Assembly (NCBI GenBank): GCA_013054445.1
Contig: JAAMPI010000378.1
Span: forward strand, 1 to 40,779
Direction of reading: 5' to 3'
Length of the DNA stretch: 40,779 bases
DNA from: Cudoniella acicularis
Taxonomy: Eukaryota; Ascomycota; Leotiomycetes; Helotiales; Helotiaceae
Shown: positions 33,175-40,779 of the stretch, in pieces
Position numbering within the stretch: position 1 is the first letter of the stretch
Layout: the number at the start of each line of letters is the position of its first letter
Notes under the pieces: generated by a model
The model's database searches: none
Told to the model about the DNA's origin: nothing
The model's input: only the letters and a program-made list of their open reading frames with translations
Made by a program: the position numbers and the translations under genes

Positions 33175-34048
33175 TTACATTACCACGCACTTTCCACAAC
33201 AGCCCCGGTCATTACCCTCTCCGTCGCCGACTTCCAGCTTCCCGATTTGGCCATTTCCACCTGATCCACCCGATCCACCAGCGCTGTATCCTGCCATTTC
33301 TTTATTGTAACGTCTGATCTCGCGGACAATATCGTAGAATGCGTTGTCGACGTTGATACGGGACTTGGCCGAAGTCTCGATGAATTTGCAGCCGAATGAT
33401 CGCGCTAATGCCTCTCCCTCTGTTGATGTCAATTGTAGTTAGCTATCAATGATTTACCAGAAGTTTGATGCACAAAGAGATTGAGACGGAAATGTAAATA
33501 CCAGCTCTGGAAACTTGTCTCTCGCCCTCTAAATCACACTTGTTACCAACCACGATGATGGGGAAATAGTCTTTGTCCTTGACCCGTAGAATCTGTTGCT
33601 GGAATGTCATGATTTCCTCGAAGCTTTGTCTGCTGGTGATGCTATATACGAGCAAGAATCCTTCACCGGTCCGCATGTATTGCTCGCGCATTGCTGAGTA
33701 TTCTTCCTGGCCAGCAGTATCGAGAACATCTAGGAGCGCAACTTCCTCGTCGATCACGCATTGCTTGCGGTAGGAATCTGGGGAGGGAAGGAGAGATCAG
33801 CTCGAGGAACAACATGTCTAGCAGCGGTGCAGGAGACAAGGGAAGTATACCTTCAATTGTTGGATCGTATTCATCGACGAAATGGCTCTGGATCAACTGG
33901 ATGGTCAAACATGACTTTCCGACACCACCACCACCCACGACGACAAGCTTATACTCTCTCAAGAACTGTACGTGAAAGCAATCTTGTCAGCAATTGAGCA
34001 ACAATAGACCACACACCGGCGACGAGAATAACGCACCTTTGAGGCCAT
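33175..34048 (-). CDS. ras1: Ras small GTPase
   Basis: A classical Ras switch that cycles between GTP and GDP at the plasma membrane and, in fungi, controls growth and cAMP/MAPK signalling. Exons on the minus strand are 34048-34037, 33965-33851, 33777-33502 and 33419-33175, giving 215 residues. Exon 1 is only 12 nt and encodes MASK. P-loop GGGGVGKS at 15-22; effector loop YDPTIEDSY, whose end is created by the second splice; DTAGQEE with Q66 equivalent to human Q61; NKCD; ETSAK. The hypervariable tail is Gly/Ser-rich and ends in two Cys, then GKCVVM, giving a CAAX prenylation box with upstream Cys for palmitoylation. All introns are 71-82 nt. Converges with the Cys-rich protein gene; upstream lies a long repeat-rich leader/promoter. 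Confidence 0.96.
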
Positions 34049-34459
34049 CTTTGCTTCTGTTCGTGGAGAAGATCTTAGTTGTTCACCGACTGCAGACCTG
34101 ATGGGCCGCGGCTAGTCAGATACTGCAACTGTGATATCGAAGCTAAAGTCTTATACGGTGATGCTCCGACTGCGAAAAATTGGGGTTGCGAGTGGATAAG
34201 GGCGAGGTGCAGAAGCGTTTCGTTTCGCTGGTTGAACAAGCTTCAATGGGACCACGGGTCTAGATGGTCGATAGAAATTCGCGGCGTTGAGCGAGGGTGA
34301 AGAAACGAAGTCGCGAGGGATTGAAGGGAAGGTTCAAGATCGCTGGGTTGCGCTGGAAAAGGTCGTGAGTCGAGGGCAAAATCTGGGTTGGCACAAAGAG
34401 AGAAGAGTAAAGGGGACAGTGGCGTGCAGAGGTGCTTGTGAAGTGCCTGTGCTTGTGCT

Positions 34460-34519
34460 GGTCAGTGGTCAGTGGTCAGTGCAGGAGTGTAGAAGCAGTG
34501 GTTGGCGGTTGGCGGTTGG
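34460..34519. repeat. 7-bp tandem repeats
   Basis: Three copies of GGTCAGT at 34460-34480, then nearly three copies of GTTGGCG at 34501-34519. Two different 7-bp units within 60 bp. Confidence 0.6.
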
Positions 34520-34564
34520 AGTGCTGAGGTGTGGTATCTTTGGCTACGGTTAGAGTACGGCGAC

Positions 34565-34600
34565 GGCGAGGGCTCCGGCGAGGGCTCCGGCGACAGCTCC
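34565..34600. repeat. 12-bp tandem repeat, three copies
   Basis: GGCGAGGGCTCC twice, then GGCGACAGCTCC. GC-rich, in the ras upstream region. Confidence 0.65.
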
Positions 34601-34751
34601 CGTTTTTTTGGAGGTGTTCAGTGTTTCTCGCTGTCTCGCGCGCCAAACAACTGCCACCACCACCAGCGCCAACCCAGGGGAATTTCTTTCAAGCCTCTGA
34701 GCGGGACCGTTGGCCCAAGACGGACCCAATCACGGCCACCCACAGTGCAAA

Positions 34752-34787
34752 GAGACTGGCGAGACTGGCGAGACTGGCGAGACTGGT
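34752..34787. repeat. 9-bp tandem repeat, four copies
   Basis: GAGACTGGC three times and a fourth copy with the last base changed, head to tail without spacers. Confidence 0.75.
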
Positions 34788-36219
34788 TCACGTTGTGCAA
34801 GGGATCTATGCGTTCTATGCATGTTCTACTGATCTTCTGCTCCCCATGCTGCTCTCAGCTCTGGCTTCCTCGACGAAGACATCCTCCTCGCGCTGCACCA
34901 CCCGCTTGGCTTCTTACGCGCATGAACCTGAGGTGTGATGTGCAGCGAGGCGTGAGTGACTGCAGCGCGAAAGCATTCGTTCCACGCTTCGAGTTTATGC
35001 TGCTTGGCACACCATACGATTCCGTCGTGGGCGGGGGAGCCTGCATCTTTCCCATCTCTGGGTCTTTGGCAATAAAGACGGCTTTGAGACAGCAATTTAG
35101 GGTTCTCAGCGACAGGCTACCTGGAGTACGGCCAGTAGTCTGATAGGGAGTTGCCGGGGCTCTCTCCACAAATCCTTCCAGCGGCCACGAGGGCTGCCAG
35201 TCGGCAAAAGCCCTTCCCCTCCACTTCATCCCCTTCCAGGATGGGTCGAGGTTATCGCAAACATCAAAAGCAAACCTACCGCTAGAACGTCGAAAACACG
35301 TTCTGTAGAAGCTTCCACTATACCATATCGGACGACTAGATAACTATAATCCCACGTCCGGAAGCCTCCACAATCTTCCCCCTCCATTCCGTGAGAGGAA
35401 ACATCTTGTCAACCCCCCCGGTTTCAACAACACCAGCCCTTAGATTGGCCCCCAGGAGTTTCATCCACACTCCGGCCAGTCGGGCAGAATCCTTCAAGGA
35501 GGAAGGGCGAAAACTGCCGCCAAAATAATCCTATATGTGGGTTAATTATAACCTGCACTCTCCGAATCCTCAAGCTGTTAGGTGCTATCATTCCCAAATC
35601 GGGGTCTCGAGTGCAAGCGTGCAACGATGCAACCACTGTTGCAATTCTGGGCCTTCTGTTCGTGTTCTAGAAAAGCAATTTCCGGTGTGTCGCATTCAGG
35701 AATAAGCGATGATCCAACTTTACATCACTGAACAATTCGAAGTGCAAATGTTGAAAAATCAATGGGCGTATGGATTTCTGCCAGCGTTGTTACATGGCAA
35801 AACCTTCCGTCATTCAACACATGTGGTAAGAATAAAGACCCTGGTCCATGCGGTCAGCACATCGTGCCACACTGCCATGCCTACCAAGATATTTCGGTCC
35901 GGCCCACGTGCCGAAAGTATGATGCTATTCAATACACCTGCCATGCATATTTACAGATCAACTCTAGGCGACCCGAGGAAAAGCAATCTCTAGCCAAGGA
36001 AAGCTTAAGATCTAGGCACGAGTTAGAATGTTTCATCAACGCGGGACGAATTCAAGGTGGATCGCACTCTTTTTCCTGGACTTGCTCGTCATCCTCCCCC
36101 TCGACCGAAACTCTTCTACCGTCCACGTTTTTCTCAACTTCTGCAACTAAACTTTCAAGAAATTCCTGGTCTCTGGAGTCAAGCCATTAGCAAATTTTTC
36201 CAAATACTCTATGCAAAAC

Positions 36220-37302
36220 TCACTTTCCAACCAGTGTCACAGTATTCCTCTTCTTTCCCCATCTTGGATAGCTACCAACCTTCACCCCTTTTGGCTCGAC
36301 TCTTGCCGCCAATTCTGTCAGATATGGCGCCACTTCACTCTCTGGCTGCGGTGTCGATATTAAAATTCTATGGATTCCCTTTCCATCAGGATCCGTCAGT
36401 CGTGGAAGTAGCAATGGCTTCAGACCATCCAACAACTTTTCAAATAACCTCGGAACTCCTGGAAGAATATGCACATTGCCGTTTATACACGCCACTGGCA
36501 CCCACAAGTCTTCAACTGGGAACAGCACCTGCTTGTTTATGTCTCGAGATTCGTCGGTAGGTAATTCGATCATTCGAAGTTTCGCCTTCCTCGCCGGAGA
36601 ATCTTCATCCCACGAGAAGTTTGGTTGATTGGGATGGGGTTTGGAGAATTTCTTCATTCGAACGTAGGCTTCTTCATGTAGCTTGAGCGGAAGGTTGAAG
36701 GCTTTGGCTATCGATTGGTAGGTGATATCGTCGTGGCTGGCAAGTGTCAGTTGTGTGTATGACAATGTCTTTCGGAACACACGTTGGACCAATGCCTCCA
36801 CTCGTTACGACAAAGTCGTAGTTGTCACTCATCCGTCTTACAGCTTCAATGATTTCATCCTCATCATCTGCAATGACTTCTACTCGTTTCATGGCCTAAT
36901 AGCAAGTCAACCACCATTCGAATTGTATCAACTGCTCTCCTACCATTCCTAATCTGAAGCAGAACTTTGCCATATACGCCGAATTCGTCTACAAGCCCGT
37001 CAGCACCTCGGGTCTGCGGTCATCCATCTGTTGTGCGTACATCGACCGTCTACAACACGAGAGCATTAGCAATGACCCTAGCTTCCTAGCCAGCATAATA
37101 CGAGACCTACCTTACCCCCCAGAACCTCATCCCCAATAATCAGGCATGCTGCCGTGTGTATTGTCCTGCTATTCCGCTCATCGGCAGTAGATGATGTCAT
37201 GACTCGATTGGCAGAGCTTGCAATTGCGGCAGCAGATGTGTGGGCGTAGTTTGGGAGAGGACGAGAGTAGTGTCGTGCGAGCTGTGAGATTCGCGAAAAC
37301 AT
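36220..37302 (-). CDS. Molybdopterin-binding (MoaB/CinA-type) domain protein
   Basis: A single MoCF_biosynth-domain protein. The same fold occurs in MoaB/MogA, the CinA N-terminus and the N-terminal half of FAD synthases, so the substrate is unsure. Exons on the minus strand are 37302-37111, 37049-37041, 36988-36944, 36895-36783 and 36736-36220, giving 291 residues. Exon 2 is just 9 nt (Thr-Val-Asp). It is required to form LIIGDEVLGGK+TVD+TNSAYMAKF, the conserved first motif, and is bounded by good AG and GT signals in phase 0. The second motif, TSGGIGPT+HDD (about 113-123), is likewise formed by a splice. Introns are 46-61 nt. The first 35 residues are Arg/Ser/Ala-rich without acids, suggesting a mitochondrial presequence. 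The tail carries a PGVPRLFEKLL segment typical of the CinA-like subgroup. Divergent from the Sec14-like gene. Confidence 0.82.
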
Positions 37303-38172
37303 GGGAGAATTTCTAGGTTGAGATGTAAACGGGCGGAGATAGAGGGGTCGTAGGGGGAGTGCTGGCAATCGTAACACGAGATAGTGGGGTTGAAGAACGG
37401 CGAAACGGGCAAAGCCACCACCCGGACAAGGAATGTAAGAGAAACGCGTGTTCTACTGTCACTCTTTGCGGCAGTGAGCAGATATAAGAGTCGTGGATTT
37501 CTCTTTGGTTCAAGGCCAGGCAGGGTGCAGTTCATGTGCAGCTTAGAACTTTTTCAATGTCTTGGATGCTGCAGCCCTGACGCCAATTGTGCAACAACGA
37601 TGCTGTGCATCCAACAGCATTCGAGGGCTAGAGCTTCGATCAGGTTTCTCAGTTTTCGACCTCTAAAGTTCCTTTATTTTACAAATGCAGTTCTCCTCTT
37701 CTCCTTCTCAACTACGTTGAAAAGACTCTATCAAAGAGCACCCAACTCCAGGACGCCTTCGTCCAAGGTCAGCGCCAACGAGGCGTCGCTGGCTTGTTCA
37801 TCATCTCCTTGGCCACGGGATGTCTCTCACCCTCGTCAGTGGTTCCGAAGAAGCCGGAGTGGCTTCAAGCTCTCATCCGAACAGTGCAACCAGGTGCTTA
37901 TCACCAACATCGAGATAGGAATATTCATCCTCTTCTCTTCATTTTTACCCTCGCTCTCTCCGCACTCACTCGGACTCGGTTTTGTGGGTATGCGGTGACT
38001 AAGATTGCACGGGGATGACGTTGGAAATTCAAGAAGACGACTAGTAGGTTCCGTCCGGACGTTAATGCAGTAGCGAATGCAAAGAAGATCAGCACCTTTA
38101 CGATTGCTGCATCTCTGGTCAAACCCTTGAAACCGCTTTATTATCTGTATTTTTTGGATACTCTCCTCCGTC
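37303..38172. promoter_or_regulatory. Divergent region, molybdopterin-domain gene / Sec14-like gene
   Basis: 870 bp between divergent start codons. A 204-codon plus-strand frame (37384-37998) is Ser/Arg/Phe-rich with no conserved motif, and a competing frame over 37730-37890 looks about as protein-like. Neither is called. No TATA box recognised. Confidence 0.4.
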
Positions 38173-39896
38173 ATGGCCAATACAACTGCAGGTCCCGCGC
38201 ATCGAGTCTCGTCGGCGGTGGTGGAATACGGCTTTCCTCAGGGGCATCTGGGACATTTAAGCTCGGAAGAAGAGGCCGCGTTCACCAACTTCAAATTATT
38301 ATGCGCAGAGAAGGGGTACTACAAAGCTGGGGGGGGACGACGAACATGCCAGCCATGATGACGCGACGATGCTGTAGGTTCTGCCAAAAGAAAAGTATAA
38401 TCTATGTCACTAATCGATAACTAGGCGTTTCCTCCGAGCTCGGCGTTTCGTGGTCCCAGATGCATTTAAACAATTTCAGGAAACAGAGGATTGGAGGAAG
38501 GCGAATGAATTGGATATGTTATACGAGACGATAGATTTGGAACATTATGAGGAGACTCGGAGACTGGTGGGTATTTCTAACTCCTCGCGGACTTCTGTTG
38601 ACATGACTCAGTACCCACAATGGACCGGACGACGAGACCGCCGAGGTATTCCTGTGTACGTTTTCGAAGTCAAGCACTTGAATTCGAAAACAATGGCTGC
38701 CTACGAAAAATCGGCTCTCAAGACACATACGAAAGCCCAATCGGACGGTAAAACATCTCCCAAGTTAATGCGACTTTTCGCTCTTTACGAGAACCTGGTC
38801 CGCTTCGTCTTGCCTCTATGTACCGCCCTCACCGATCGAGATCACCCGCGAACACCCATAACACAGAGTAATAATATAGTTGATATATCAGGAGTTGGAT
38901 TGAAGCAGTTTTGGAATCTCAGGACGCATATGCAAGATGCGAGTACGCTCGCAACAGCACATTACCCAGAGACATTGGACAGGATATTTGTGAGGATCTT
39001 CTCTCCCATTTCCTTCTTCACAGTTACTGATATCGATTTGTTAGATCATCGGTGCCCCCGCCTTCTTTCCCACCGTTTGGGGCTGGATTAAAAAGTGGTT
39101 TGACCCAATCACCACGTCCAAAATATTTATCCTCAGCTCCCACGACATGAAGAAAACACTCGAGTCCTTCATCGATCCGGAGAATATACCTAAGAAATAT
39201 GGTGGAAAACTGGAGTTCCAATTTGGAGATAGGCCGGTTCTAGACCCTGTGATCCAGAAAATTACAAAATGGGAAGGGGGCAGAGATAATTTCCCTGAAG
39301 GACCAATGTTTTGGGTTGATAATGACAAAGAGGGGAAAGCGATCAAGGCTATTGCGGTTGGGAGTGTGCAGGAAGGAGAGGAGAGGAGGGAGGATGTTTG
39401 CGTGCTTACGAGGGATCTACCTGATCCAATACCAGTCGAAAACACGGAGGAGAAGATAAATGGCCATGCTACAGCACCAGGGGAAGGAATATCCGCGACC
39501 GCTACATTGGTGACCTCTGAAGAAGAGTCCGAAAAAGCCCCTAAAGCAGCAGAGGAAGAAACGGAGGAAAAGCCAGCAACAACAATCGCCACCACTTCAA
39601 CCCCTGAAGCTGAGAAAGCGCCCATCCCTACTCCAGTATCACCCAAACAACAAACACCTCAACAAGAAATAGAAGGAGAAAATCCAATAATCCAATCCGG
39701 CGAATTAATTCCTCCTTCTCGCCCTGAACCCGTGAGCTTTGTTACAGCCTCGGAAGATTTACCTTCAGTTAAGGACTTGGCGCTTGATGAGAAGGTGAAT
39801 GGGCAAATTTTGGTGGGTCAGGGACACAGTACTGTGACGGCGAATTTGTTGGATCCGAGTTTGCATGTTGGGGAGGAGGTTGAGGGAGCGAAATAG
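38173..39896 (+). CDS. Sec14-like CRAL-TRIO lipid-transfer protein, frame broken at a G run
   Basis: A phosphatidylinositol-transfer-type protein. Exons: 38173-38373, 38425-38566, 38612-38989 and 39045-39896. The CRAL-TRIO N-terminal helices appear as LLCAEKGYYKAGG and SHDDATML+RFLRARRFVV. The lipid-binding core appears as YPQWTGRRDRRGIPVYVFE, NIVDISGVGLKQFW and HYPETLDRIF+IIGAPAFFP with VWGWIKKWFDP, and ends near YGGKLEFQFGD. A long acidic, Pro/Glu-rich tail follows. Exons 1+2 total 343 nt, one more than a multiple of three. The break lies between YYKAGG and DDEHASHDD, at eight consecutive G (about 38328-38335); seven G would restore about 523 residues. No intron can explain it. Intron 2 (38567-38611, 45 nt) is in frame and stop-free. 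Confidence 0.82.
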
Positions 39897-40779
39897 GGGG
39901 GTGGGGATGGAGGGAAAGAGTGATGCATACCCGTATTTACGTACATACCTATTATGGTTTGAGTTTTCGTCGTGGATAGGGACGGGTTGATAAAAGGGTA
40001 TGGTATGGTATGACTTGCTTTCATGCTACACTTTTGGGTAATGAGCATTTTGTCTAGAGGGAACGAGGGAATGAATTACTGGGTTTTTGGATATAGATAG
40101 AAGTGGATGGCATGGTATAGTGGCATAGTGGCATGGTAATGAATTAAAGGTTTATAAATCGTAAGTCGTTATTCTGTTAAGAAAGGTGTGAGGAAGATAT
40201 ATCACCATATCATGTTTTGCATTTTTGGCAATTTGGTAAGACTTGGTTGGGTATGTTGATGATTTACTTACAGTACTTGCAGCATAGTCTTATTTTATTT
40301 CTTGTACAGAGAAAGAAGGTTTATCAAGACTCTAAGAGGTTCTTAGAATTGGAGGTGATTTATTATGTAATTGTATTGCACAAGTGTATTCACTATATTA
40401 CCCTCGTATTTATTTTGCCATTTTCGGTGAGGTTTGGAGTAGAGAGATCTTGCTCACTCACTGTCCCATATGAATGCACCCCATGGCATATACATTATCT
40501 GACCTCCAACGCCTACCCTTCCTATCCACAGCCTTGATTGATACAAAGCTGATTTTGAAAATAAAGAGAATGGCCAGCCATTTTCAGCCAGAAATGGCAT
40601 ATGTTGGATTGAGAGACAGCCTCCCTTTCCTCTTCTTGCCACCTTCCCTATCTCGTAACCCTATCCCCTAACTCCATCGAAACTGAAAATTGTACAAACC
40701 TCGAATTCCCAACCTCCTGCAGCTCGCTCCGTCACTTCATCAAGTCATATATTGGATGAAATAATCACAAAAATCCTCC
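39897..40779. other. Intergenic, right edge, no gene recognised
   Basis: AT-rich sequence downstream of the Sec14-like gene. It contains an imperfect repeat of TGGCATGG/TAGTGGCA near 40106-40137 and a TACCTA motif near 39940. The plus-strand frames at 40217-40537 and 40474-40671 are short and unsupported. Confidence 0.45.

Larger units (their letters stand above)
34049..36219. promoter_or_regulatory. Upstream region of ras, with tandem repeats
   Basis: 2.2 kb from the ras ATG to the stop of the molybdopterin-domain gene. The ras-proximal 0.8 kb is GC-rich with several minisatellites (listed separately). Further out (34900-36219) there are only short frames without recognisable motifs. Part of this must be the ras promoter and 5' leader and the 3' end of the molybdopterin-domain gene. 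No additional gene supported. Confidence 0.45.

Noticed and set aside
35709..36190. Overlapping plus-strand frames downstream of the molybdopterin-domain gene
   Set aside because: No conserved motif; most likely 3' flank of the minus-strand gene.
37384..37998. 204-codon plus-strand frame between two divergent genes
   Set aside because: No recognisable motif, starts at a distance from any good context, and a competing frame looks equally coding in 37730-37890.
39041..39646. 201-codon minus-strand frame
   Set aside because: Antisense of the acidic tail of the Sec14-like protein; Ser/Val/Ala-rich low complexity.
1..40779. tRNA or rRNA genes
   Set aside because: I looked for GGTTCGAATCC-type B boxes and found only isolated partial matches (for example near 10225) without a fitting A box or acceptor stem.

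Overview
This looks like nuclear DNA of a filamentous ascomycete (Pezizomycotina; a leotiomycete is my best guess, from general resemblance only). Genes are interrupted by short introns, mostly 45-150 nt, with GT..AG ends and CTAAC/CTGAC-like branch sites. Recognisable products are all eukaryotic: an importin, Rev7, an RBR ubiquitin ligase, Ras and a Sec14-type protein. There is no operon logic, and genes sit in divergent and convergent pairs. Exon borders below were placed by hand from splice signals, frame and family resemblance. No search or alignment was run.

Left part (1-20.6 kb) is gene-dense. A CsbD-like gene enters from the left edge. A Kap114/importin-9 gene (minus) shares a 352-bp divergent promoter with REV7 (plus), whose N-terminal frame is broken. 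Next come an RNF216/TRIAD3-like RBR E3 ligase (minus, five exons), a LYC1-like acetyltransferase (plus), an unrecognised protein gene (minus), an unusually short DCC1-like gene (minus), and, divergent from it, a 1531-residue protein with a Dbl-homology exchange domain and a RhoGAP-like domain (plus).

Middle part (20.6-28.3 kb) is a 6.6-kb AT-rich stretch with no gene I can support. It carries eight clusters of an 18-bp direct repeat with core TTGACAGCA, spaced 0.65-0.95 kb apart. It is followed by a 469-bp MITE-like element with terminal inverted repeats and flanking TA.

Right part (28.3-40.8 kb) holds a 1107-residue Cys-rich protein with two internal Zn2Cys6-type clusters (plus), a classical Ras GTPase (minus, four exons), a molybdopterin-binding-domain protein (minus, five exons, one only 9 nt), and a Sec14/CRAL-TRIO protein (plus) whose frame is broken at a run of eight G.

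The genes do not form one pathway. Several are housekeeping (nuclear import, translesion synthesis, cohesion/replication clamp loading, Rho and Ras signalling, lipid transfer). No biosynthetic cluster, virus or complete transposon is visible. The least explained structure is the periodic repeat array in the gene desert.
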